The notes beneath the pieces were generated by a model. That model did not search any database and was not told where the DNA came from. It was given only the letters and a program-made list of their open reading frames with translations. Shown here in pieces: positions 29,713 through 36,021 of a stretch of 36,021 nucleotides of DNA. Position 1 is the stretch's first letter. Each line of letters opens with the position of its first letter. Where the stretch lies: the IMG/VR virus record IMGVR_UViG_3300044712_000573, positions 1 to 36,021 of that record; one strand, written 5' to 3'. This DNA comes from a virus. Both the position numbers and the translations under genes were made by a program.

Positions 29713-31212
29713 ATGGTATCTGCAGTGGTGTCTTACCTACTCCGCGATAGCGGGGTAGACTTCAACTATTCAAGCAACGCAAAAATTGTGATTGGCCGGT
29801 TTAAGCAGGATAAAAAGACTTTCCCGCACTGGCTCAATACCCACATGGCCAAAAACTTTGACCACATTCCAGCAAGCTTGCTGGACTTAAAGAAGTTGCC
29901 AAGTGGGGAGTATAAGCAGGTGTGCGCTTCCATCTTTGATGCCTTGGTCACTGAGATAGTGCCACAGGCTGAGCCAACTGAAATACCCAACGGTGTGGCC
30001 ATTGCCGATGCAGCCCACATGCACAAGCTCTACCCCGCACAGTACCTGAATGACCACAACGCTGTGACCTTTAGAATGTACAACGTGGAAACGGGTGCCT
30101 TGTCTGACTACTCCTACCAGTATTGGAAAATGCGGGTGGATAAGAAAACCCATGATGAGAGGGTGAGCAGGGCCATTGCTGCAGTCTTTGAGTATGACCC
30201 CTATGACCCAGCACCACTAAAAGAGGTGGTGATTGACCGTGCGCCAGCCTCACGCTTCAACCTGTACAAAAAGCCAAGCTGGATGGACCTTGAATACTCT
30301 GGCCAGCTGCCAGAGCTTGCCAAAAAGTTTTTCTCTCACATGTTTCCAGACCCTAAGTGCAGGTCCTACATCTATACTTGGATGCACCGGATGCTCACCA
30401 CGCGGTCTGAGATTTATCTCTACCTACCAGCACCAAAGGACACGGGCAAAACCACCTTTGCATACCTGTGTGGTGCCTTGGTTGGTCATGACAACTTTGA
30501 GTTGGCCAAGAGTGACTTTGCTGAAAACCACTTCAATGCTTTTGTTGCCAACCGTAGGCTCATCTTACTGGATGAGTATAATTGCTGGTCCAACAATGAG
30601 AAAGACACCCTCAAGCGCATCATCAATGACCGCATCCAGATTGAGGCAAAGGGACAAGACCAAAAGACCGTAACCAACTACTCCTCATTTATCATCTGCA
30701 ACAACAACAATGAGGGCATATTTATTGAGCCAGATGACAGACGATTCTCCATCCCAGAGGTGACACGGGAAAAAATCTCTGACCACTTCACGGCTGAGGA
30801 GTTGGCTGAGTTGAATGCAGAGATTGAAAGTGAGTGCAGCCAATTTATTGCTGACATCGGTCACTGGATACTGCAAAACTTTGAGGGCAAGTACAGCAAG
30901 CGTGAGACCCCATGGCATAAAGAGCGGTTTGAGGAAATTGTTTTCTCAAGTGCCAGAGAGGGCATGAAGTACATCATTGACCAGATTGTGGCAAAGAAGG
31001 CTCAAAAATATACCTATGCAAAGCTCAGGGCTGAGTATCGAAGTCTTGTTGGCCGCAACGTGCACTTTCCACCCCACTTTAAGGTTAGGGAGTATATCAA
31101 CGGTCTAAAGATGGACGGTAGACCCATCGCAACGTGTAGCTGGGATGGCGTGACACTCACCATCATCCCTGAGCCACGGTATTGCCCAGATAAAAAAGAT
31201 GATGAGTTTTAA
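29713..31212 (+). CDS. SF3 replicative helicase (D5-like / DUF5906 type)
   Basis: The product is 499 residues with a GGGGG tract nine bases before the ATG. The helicase core shows a P-loop PAPKDTGKTT (239-248), Walker B with LILLDEYN (283-290), sensor SFIICNNN (325-332) and an arginine-finger region DDRRFS (341-346), in the order of superfamily 3 / D5-like phage helicases. The N-terminal 230 residues have no primase motif, so priming must come from the host or another protein. Proteins of this class usually act as hexamers and can recognise the origin; this gene is next to the proposed origin region. Confidence 0.9.
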   Translation: MVSAVVSYLLRDSGVDFNYSSNAKIVIGRFKQDKKTFPHWLNTHMAKNFDHIPASLLDLKKLPSGEYKQVCASIFDALVTEIVPQAEPTEIPNGVAIADAAHMHKLYPAQYLNDHNAVTFRMYNVETGALSDYSYQYWKMRVDKKTHDERVSRAIAAVFEYDPYDPAPLKEVVIDRAPASRFNLYKKPSWMDLEYSGQLPELAKKFFSHMFPDPKCRSYIYTWMHRMLTTRSEIYLYLPAPKDTGKTTFAYLCGALVGHDNFELAKSDFAENHFNAFVANRRLILLDEYNCWSNNEKDTLKRIINDRIQIEAKGQDQKTVTNYSSFIICNNNNEGIFIEPDDRRFSIPEVTREKISDHFTAEELAELNAEIESECSQFIADIGHWILQNFEGKYSKRETPWHKERFEEIVFSSAREGMKYIIDQIVAKKAQKYTYAKLRAEYRSLVGRNVHFPPHFKVREYINGLKMDGRPIATCSWDGVTLTIIPEPRYCPDKKDDEF

Positions 31213-31215
31213 GCC

Positions 31216-31572
31216 ATGCGGGAAATCAAACTGACCAAGGGCATGGTGGCCCTCATCTCAGATGAGGACTATGACAGGGTATCAGCACTCAAGTGGTGTG
31301 TGTCCCAAGAGGGTAGGAATGGTGCCAAGTTTTATGCCATCCGTGGCCGCCGGGTTGATGGCAAGTGGAAAAAAATACGGATGCACCATTTTATTTTAGG
31401 CGTGACATCGGACACCCTTGGGGAGTATGTCGTTGACCACATTGATGGGGATGGGCTAAACAATCAAAGAGAAAACTTGCAAGTCATCACCCGCGTGGAA
31501 AACATGGCAAGGGCACCGGGGTGGCGTGGGTCACTCTCAAAATGGGACCCACTGAGCCGGATTGATTTTTGA
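31216..31572 (+). CDS. HNH endonuclease (HNH_3-like)
   Basis: The product is 118 residues. LTKGMVALISDEDYDRVSAL is the usual N-terminal lead of this group. RMHHFILG is followed by VDHIDGDGLNNQRENLQV (73-90), in which the HNH residues are H75, the N-N pair (82-83) and the region of N87. Such stand-alone nucleases are often free-standing homing-type genes in phages and may be recent arrivals; this one is inserted between the helicase and a small gene with only three bases of spacing. No intron is evident nearby. It could also be domesticated for recombination. Confidence 0.9.
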   Translation: MREIKLTKGMVALISDEDYDRVSALKWCVSQEGRNGAKFYAIRGRRVDGKWKKIRMHHFILGVTSDTLGEYVVDHIDGDGLNNQRENLQVITRVENMARAPGWRGSLSKWDPLSRIDF

Positions 31573-31583
31573 GGAGTATGCAG

Positions 31584-31862
31584 ATGCTAATACCAAGGTT
31601 TAGAGGTAAGGTAAATGAGGTGGCTGGTGGCTTTGACTTCACCATCTGGGTGTGTCTGGGTGATGAGGACCCCATTGAGATGAGTTTCAAAGAGGTGATA
31701 CCCACTCATGATGCGGCCATGGCAAAGCTACGCACCACGGTGCTTGAGGTGCTGCACAAGACCTGTGAGGTGATGGGAGTTGAGCCAACCCACATTCTTG
31801 ACTTGAAAGAAGGCAGGTCACGCTCTTTTTCTGACTTCAGAGATGGTGGCCCATGTCACTGA
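31584..31862 (+). CDS. Hypothetical early protein
   Basis: The product is 92 residues from the ATG at 31584, seven bases after GAGGAG; two earlier in-frame starts (31569, 31578) are too near that site. The chain is alpha/beta (GGFDFTIWVCLGDEDPIEMS, then a helix AAMAKLRTTVLEVLHKTCEV). No motif is recognised. It overlaps the next gene by ten bases. Confidence 0.6.
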   Translation: MLIPRFRGKVNEVAGGFDFTIWVCLGDEDPIEMSFKEVIPTHDAAMAKLRTTVLEVLHKTCEVMGVEPTHILDLKEGRSRSFSDFRDGGPCH

Positions 31863-32059
31863 GAGATTTCAAAGACGTTGAGGTGCAGGTGCAAGGCCAG
31901 CTGAGCCACATCATTCCAAAAGAGGACTCACTGAAACATCGGGTGAGTCTTGAGTGTCCGTGCAGACCTTACCGCTATGCTATTGACCCGCTGACCCATC
32001 AGGCAATCTGGGTGCATCACCGGGTAGTTCTAGTGGGGAGTAAAAAAGATGTGGATTAG
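31853..32059 (+). CDS. Hypothetical early protein with CxC pair
   Basis: The product is 68 residues. LECPCRPYRYAIDPLTHQAI contains a CPC pair followed by a histidine-rich stretch (IWVHHRVV), which could bind a metal, although only two cysteines are available. It overlaps neighbours on both sides, by ten bases upstream and eleven downstream. Confidence 0.6.
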   Translation: MSLRDFKDVEVQVQGQLSHIIPKEDSLKHRVSLECPCRPYRYAIDPLTHQAIWVHHRVVLVGSKKDVD

Positions 32060-32168
32060 TATTTGTTGTTTTCTGGTTGGCACTGGCTACGGTTGGCTGC
32101 TACACGTCTACTCTCAGCGTCTGAAAAAAGAGCAGGGTGACCCAACCCAGCTGGAATTGGACCTATGA
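32049..32168 (+). CDS. 39-residue membrane-anchored peptide before the polymerase
   Basis: This short frame begins nine bases after GGGGAGTA, whose GGAG is a usable ribosome site. Residues 1-20 (MWISICCFLVGTGYGWLLHV) form one membrane span and the rest is charged (SQRLKKEQGDP). Its stop overlaps the polymerase start as ATGA. It could tether or regulate polymerase synthesis. Confidence 0.55.
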   Translation: MWISICCFLVGTGYGWLLHVYSQRLKKEQGDPTQLELDL

Positions 32169-34204
32169 TAAAAGTGTATCTGGACTTTGAGTACAATAGG
32201 ACCCAAGAGAAAACCCTAAACCTTGTGTGTCTTTCAATTCTCACCCAAGGCCATGACTGGCCCCATGACGGCAAAACTCAAAACATCTGGCTGCATGATG
32301 ACAACTCAGGCAAAAAGATTGCCACCCGGCTCATCCAAGACTTGAGGGACAAGGATGCAGTATTCGTTTCCTTTGCGGCTACGGCTGAGGGTAGAGCCGT
32401 TGCAAGCCTTGGCATCAACCCCATTAAAATGAAGTGGATTGACTTGCACCTTGAGTACAAGATGCTGACCAATCACTGCAACAAGATTGCCTATGGCAGA
32501 CAACTCATCAGGGGTAAAGAGACCTTCACCAAGCCCCCCAAGCCAAAGTGGAATAGGACAGAGGATGACCAAGAGGAAATCAACGCATCCAAGGCTGAGA
32601 CTAATTTAGCTGCAGCGTGTTTCAAGCTCCTCAAGGTCAAGATTGATACTGACCATAAAAAAGAGATGCGTGACCTCATCATCAGTGACCCAGAGCATTT
32701 CAGTGATGAGCAGATGGAAGCAATCATGGAATACTGTGCTGGTGACGTTGAGCACTTGCCAGCACTTCTGAAAAAGGTTGTGGCTCTGTACCGTGAAATG
32801 TACCAGCCTGATGACTTGAAAAAGGTACTCCCCGAGATGCTACTCAGGGGTGAGTATGCAGCACGCACGGCTGTGATGGAAAGACTTGGTTACCCAGTCA
32901 ACGTGAAGGCAGTGAAAACCTTTGTAGCCAAGGTGCCAGACATCATGCGTGAGATGTGTGAGGACATCAACTCTCAGTTTCAAAAGCGTAAGCCATTCAG
33001 GTGGAATAATAAAGCACAGCGGTACTCCATGGACCTTGGCACAATCCGCGAGTGGATTAATTTGACACAAGACGTGCGTAGGTGGCAAAAAACTGACACC
33101 GGGATGCTCTCAGTTTCCTCTGAGGCTTTTGAGGACAGATTTCACTACAGACATGACTACCCCCGTGGCAACTTTGGTGCACAGCTACTCAGATACTTTA
33201 AATTCAGAAAGTCACTCAACGGGTTTTTGCCAAAGTCACCCGATGCAAAAAATAAAGAGACCTTCCTTGACTACGTTGGCTCTGATGGGTTTTGCAGACC
33301 ATACATGAATATCTATGGTGCACAGTCCGGTAGGTCTCAGCCGAAGGCCACAAGCTTCATTCCACTCAAGGCAGCGTGGATGCGCTCTCTCATTCAGCCC
33401 CCCAAGGGTTACTTCATGGCTGCACTGGACTACTCCTCAGAGGAGTTTTTGTTAAGCAGTCTTGTGAGCCAAGACATCAACATGGTCAACGCTTACAAGT
33501 CAGGTGACCCCTACTTGTACTTTGCAATCCAAGCCGGTGCAGCACCAGAGGGTGCCACCAAAAAGACTCACGGAAAAATCAGAGAGCCTTTCAAGTCCAC
33601 CACACTGGGCTTGAGCTACGGGATGCAAGAAAAATCATTGGCTGAAAAACTCACCCAAGACACGGGTAAAGAGTACACCGCTGAGGATGCGCGTGCACTC
33701 ATTGACCAGTTTTTTCAGGTTTATGGCAGGTACAATGAGTGGCTTGGTGAAAACCTGCAAGCCTACCAAGAAAAAGGCTACATCAAGCTGCCATGTGGTT
33801 GGACCATGTGGGGTGATAATGACAACACGCGGTCAATCAACAACGTAGTCATTCAGGGCCTTGGCTCATCGGTGATGAGGAAGGCTGTGGCCCTTAGTCA
33901 AGACAGGGGAGTAGCCATCACCTTCACGCTCCATGACGCACTGTACATGATTGGCAAGTGCGGTCAGGATGAGCACAAGATTGATGTTATGTGGGGGGCC
34001 ATGTCTGAGGCTTTCAGTTTTTATTTCAAAGGTAGAGCCAAGGCTCACGCTGAGAGCATCAGGATTGATGGCAAGCTCTGGGGTCCCACGATAAAGGAAG
34101 GGGAGTACGTCACCCCCCAAGGAAAAAAACTCAAGGCTCAAAAAATTCACGTTGACGAGAGAGCACTGACCGAGTACCAACAATTCAATAAATATTTCAT
34201 TTAG
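32165..34204 (+). CDS. Family A DNA polymerase with 3'-5' exonuclease
   Basis: The product is 679 residues. The exonuclease domain shows YLDFEYN (D7, E9) and YCAGDVEHL (Y190, D194), with an altered middle motif (VFVSFAATAEGRA). The polymerase domain has LDYSSEE (motif A; D422 is the catalytic Asp), REPFKSTTLGLSYG (motif B/O-helix: R473, K477, Y485) and TLHDALYM (motif C; D591). The position matching E. coli Pol I Phe762 is leucine (L481). The glutamate that normally follows the motif C aspartate is alanine. It is the replicative polymerase of the phage, with helicase and SSB-like genes on either side. Confidence 0.95.
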   Translation: MIKVYLDFEYNRTQEKTLNLVCLSILTQGHDWPHDGKTQNIWLHDDNSGKKIATRLIQDLRDKDAVFVSFAATAEGRAVASLGINPIKMKWIDLHLEYKMLTNHCNKIAYGRQLIRGKETFTKPPKPKWNRTEDDQEEINASKAETNLAAACFKLLKVKIDTDHKKEMRDLIISDPEHFSDEQMEAIMEYCAGDVEHLPALLKKVVALYREMYQPDDLKKVLPEMLLRGEYAARTAVMERLGYPVNVKAVKTFVAKVPDIMREMCEDINSQFQKRKPFRWNNKAQRYSMDLGTIREWINLTQDVRRWQKTDTGMLSVSSEAFEDRFHYRHDYPRGNFGAQLLRYFKFRKSLNGFLPKSPDAKNKETFLDYVGSDGFCRPYMNIYGAQSGRSQPKATSFIPLKAAWMRSLIQPPKGYFMAALDYSSEEFLLSSLVSQDINMVNAYKSGDPYLYFAIQAGAAPEGATKKTHGKIREPFKSTTLGLSYGMQEKSLAEKLTQDTGKEYTAEDARALIDQFFQVYGRYNEWLGENLQAYQEKGYIKLPCGWTMWGDNDNTRSINNVVIQGLGSSVMRKAVALSQDRGVAITFTLHDALYMIGKCGQDEHKIDVMWGAMSEAFSFYFKGRAKAHAESIRIDGKLWGPTIKEGEYVTPQGKKLKAQKIHVDERALTEYQQFNKYFI

Positions 34205-34217
34205 CCGCATCATCAGG

Positions 34218-34235
34218 GCTTTGGGGGTCCAAAGC
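34218..34235 (+). other. Hairpin after the polymerase gene
   Basis: GCTTTGG and CCAAAGC form a perfect 7-bp stem with a GGGT loop, 14 bases after the polymerase stop. No T-tract follows. It may protect the 3' end of the polymerase mRNA or punctuate processing. Confidence 0.45.
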
Positions 34236-34276
34236 ATCTGCAAAACGGCTCTAACCGCACCATAAAGGGGGCATCC

Positions 34277-34888
34277 ATGGCAAAAGTAGTTACAAAAAAA
34301 CCAGCAGCATCCGCTGCAAAGAAAGCAGCCGCACCAGTCACCAAGAAACCAGCACCAAAGGCTGCAGCACCTGTAGCCAAGCAAGCAACAAAACCAGTGG
34401 CCAAGAAAGCACTGAGCAGCACCCCCAAGGGTTTCCGCAAAGTGGAAGTTGTCAAAAAATATTTCCGCTACAAGGAATGCTCACCGGGTGATGTGCTTGT
34501 GAAAGACGGTGTGTACATCGGTGACACACCCAACCAGTTTGGCCGGGACAACCATGATTTCAGAGAGAGTGATGGACAGGTTGTGAGCCTCAACGCGGCT
34601 GGGCAGCTTGACTACATCCTGCAAAACAACGTCAAGCAAGGTGACTCAGTAAAGATTGTCTATGCTGGCACCAACAAGCTCACCAGTGGGGCCTATAAAA
34701 ACAAAGACGCGCATTCTTTTGAGGTTTTTGTCAAAGGTGCTGAGGTTGAGGAAGCGGCTACCGATGAGCTTGAGGAAGAGACCACAGAGACCGATGAGGA
34801 AACTGAGACCTCAACCGATGAGCTTGAGGAAGAGACCACAGAGGAAAGCTCTGAGGGTGAAGTTGACCTTGAGGACCTTGAGGGTTGA
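34277..34888 (+). CDS. ssDNA-binding-like protein with histone-like N-terminus and acidic tail
   Basis: The product is 203 residues in three parts. Residues 1-48 are lysine/alanine/proline-rich (KKAAAPVTKKPAPKAAAPVA), like histone H1 or AlgP tails. Residues 50-155 are a folded domain with GFRKVEVVKKYFRYKECSPG at its start and KQGDSVKIVYAG near its end, compatible with an OB-type ssDNA-binding fold. Residues 156-203 are almost all E, D, T and S, like the acidic tails by which SSB and T7 gp2.5 recruit partners. A 30-base sequence (34760-34789) is repeated exactly at 34814-34843 within the tail. It lies next to the polymerase and RecB-like nuclease. Confidence 0.7.
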   Translation: MAKVVTKKPAASAAKKAAAPVTKKPAPKAAAPVAKQATKPVAKKALSSTPKGFRKVEVVKKYFRYKECSPGDVLVKDGVYIGDTPNQFGRDNHDFRESDGQVVSLNAAGQLDYILQNNVKQGDSVKIVYAGTNKLTSGAYKNKDAHSFEVFVKGAEVEEAATDELEEETTETDEETETSTDELEEETTEESSEGEVDLEDLEG

Positions 34889-35066
34889 TTTAATTTTGTC
34901 CTAAACCTGACCTCTCAGTCTACCTGTTAAAACACCATGAGAGAGGTCACCCTATTGGTCAAGACTGTGCATCATTATGAGTGATGTGAGCTTGACCACT
35001 GGGTGGGTGGGTCACTTAAATTGGCCCACCCACCCAAAACCAAGGGCTTTCAAAGAAAGGTCTCTC
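34889..35066 (+). ncRNA. Candidate structured RNA: three consecutive inverted repeats
   Basis: There is no gene here. Three perfect inverted repeats follow one another: TGACCTCTC (34908-34916)/GAGAGGTCA (34941-34949); TGGTCAAG (34956-34963)/CTTGACCA (34991-34998), which encloses a further CATCA/TGATG pair; and TGGGTGGGTGGG (35000-35011)/CCCACCCACCCA (35025-35036). None has a T-tract. The last ends 30 bases before the nuclease ATG at 35067. Such a run of exact helices suggests a folded leader or small RNA; no known class is recognised. Confidence 0.5.
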
Positions 35067-35951
35067 ATGTCTACTGAAATACGCAAAGGCACCAAGGTGG
35101 GTGACACACGGCTGTCATACTCCTCATCTGACCTACTTCAAAATTGCACTGAAAAATATTGTCACCGCAAAGTGTGGATGAGTGAGCCAGACACGGATGT
35201 TGACCGGGATGAGGGTGCACTCAACATTGGCAAGGCTTTCCACATGGTGGTGGAAAAATGTAAGCACGATAAGCAGCCAACCTTGGCTCTGGTCAAAGAG
35301 GCTTGCAAGGTGCACAGCTGTGTTGACTCTCAGGCTTTGGTGCACGCCATGACCATGAAAAACTACAAGCTGCACAAGCGCACGGGACTTACCTGCCTTG
35401 CAACTGAGTTTGAAATCAGTAACCCAATATTCATTGGCTACGTTGACGCTGTACTGGGTGACAAGCTTGGCTGGTGGGTTACGGACTTGAAAACGGCAAG
35501 CAATCTCAGTGACACCAAGGTGGCAAGACTCCACAAGGATGTGCAGCTAAATCTCTATGCAAGCTTTGCTGAGATGATTGCCAAGATGTTCAAGCTGGAC
35601 CCCGCTAAATTCCGGGGTGCACGCTACAGGGTCACAACCAAGTCACTCATCAAGCCATTGAAGGATGAGGCATATGAGTCCTACGTCAAAAGGCTCTACA
35701 GTGCCATTGAGAGCATTGATGTGATTGTACCGCGTGAAATCATGGCACCAGAGAAAGCCTTTGCTCTGCACAAGAGGCTGCACGCTCTCAGCATGGCCTT
35801 GAGAGAGGGCAAGATCAAGCCACGGCAAAACTACAGCCACTGTGACTCTTATTTCACACCGTGTGAGTTTTGGTCCAAGTGCCATGGTGACAACTTCACT
35901 GTGCTCAAAGAGAAACTTGTCAGGATTGATGCAGACAGGGGCAAGGTATGA
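35067..35951 (+). CDS. RecB/Cas4-like PD-(D/E)XK exonuclease with Fe-S cysteines
   Basis: The product is 294 residues. AAAGG seven bases upstream sets the start; an in-frame ATG at 34977 lies inside the structured leader. Motifs are SYSSSDLLQNC near the N-terminus, GKAFH (H59), YVDAV (D126), TDLKTAS (D140 and K142) and QLNLY (Q160, Y164). Cysteines C27/C32 plus C259, C266 and C272 are placed like the four iron-sulfur ligands of Cas4/AddB nucleases. Such phage enzymes process DNA ends for recombination. No cas1 or CRISPR array is present, so this is a recombination enzyme, not a CRISPR component. Confidence 0.88.
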   Translation: MSTEIRKGTKVGDTRLSYSSSDLLQNCTEKYCHRKVWMSEPDTDVDRDEGALNIGKAFHMVVEKCKHDKQPTLALVKEACKVHSCVDSQALVHAMTMKNYKLHKRTGLTCLATEFEISNPIFIGYVDAVLGDKLGWWVTDLKTASNLSDTKVARLHKDVQLNLYASFAEMIAKMFKLDPAKFRGARYRVTTKSLIKPLKDEAYESYVKRLYSAIESIDVIVPREIMAPEKAFALHKRLHALSMALREGKIKPRQNYSHCDSYFTPCEFWSKCHGDNFTVLKEKLVRIDADRGKV

Positions 35952-36021
35952 GGGATGGGGTAGTAGTGTCCTGTGGCATCCTCAGGACCACTGAAAAAGC
36001 GGTGCTGTGTGAGTTTTATGA
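35948..36021 (+). CDS. N-terminal part of a small phage protein (gene spans the window edge)
   Basis: This frame starts at an ATG overlapping the nuclease stop (ATGA) and runs off the right edge after 24 codons (MRDGVVVSCGILRTTEKAVL, then CEFY). The final seven bases equal bases 1-7, and the frame continues without a break into 3-137. The whole protein would be 67 residues. It belongs to the early operon. Confidence 0.75.
   Translation, partial: MRDGVVVSCGILRTTEKAVLCEFY

Noticed and set aside
34977-35066. Longer N-terminus for the RecB-like nuclease from the ATG at 34977
   Set aside because: The added 30 residues are encoded by the inverted-repeat region, show no family similarity, and the ATG at 35067 has AAAGG at the right distance.
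35067-35951. Cas4 of a CRISPR system
   Set aside because: No CRISPR repeats, cas1 or cas2 anywhere in the window; phage RecB-like nucleases of this build are common without CRISPR.
1-36021. tRNA genes, integrase, attachment sites or insertion sequences
   Set aside because: Looked for cloverleaf arms, recombinase motifs and flanking repeats on both strands by eye; none convincing. A tRNA scan would be decisive.

Overview
The window is almost certainly one complete, circularly permuted bacteriophage genome of about 36.01 kb. The last seven bases repeat the first seven. Joining them there makes the ORF that runs off the right edge continue in frame into the ORF fragment at the left edge, giving one 67-residue protein. 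Tape measure, tail tube, portal, capsid and both terminase genes indicate a long-tailed (siphovirus-type) phage. Two lipobox lipoproteins, a signal-peptide protein and a transglycosylase-type endolysin suggest a Gram-negative host. I see no integrase, tRNA gene, CRISPR array or insertion sequence.

The genome has two divergent arms. A 0.5 kb non-coding region (29209-29712) separates a leftward late arm from a rightward early arm. The late arm runs on the minus strand from 29208 down to about 5845. In order of transcription it carries a glycosyltransferase, small terminase, two micro-genes, a 73-residue protein, large terminase, portal, two gp10-like neck proteins, scaffold, major capsid protein, decoration-like protein, connector, tail terminator, tail tube, a frameshifted G/GT tail chaperone pair, tape measure, distal tail and hub proteins, a large receptor-binding-type protein, a lysis cassette and a metallophosphoesterase.

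The early arm runs on the plus strand from 29713 through the window edge to 5803. It carries an SF3 helicase, HNH nuclease, family A DNA polymerase, SSB-like protein, RecB/Cas4-like nuclease, SNF2 helicase, methyltransferase, RecU-like nuclease, a Topo VI-A-like protein and two small exported or membrane proteins. It ends at a strong terminator (5833-5878). A short minus-strand gene for a ribbon-helix-helix regulator sits inside this arm at 3600-3770, with overlapping divergent promoters that start a second early operon. Genes are packed with many 4-base start/stop overlaps.

The most unusual signals are at nucleotide level. The octamer GGGGAGTA occurs 21 times on the two strands, in different reading frames, where about one would be expected by chance. 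Some 15 genes use a G5-G6 tract in place of the usual AGGAGG-type ribosome binding site, and for the major capsid gene this tract can pair with a C6 run in its own leader. Many of the intergenic gaps hold perfect hairpins without a U-tract, including three in a row at 34908-35036.
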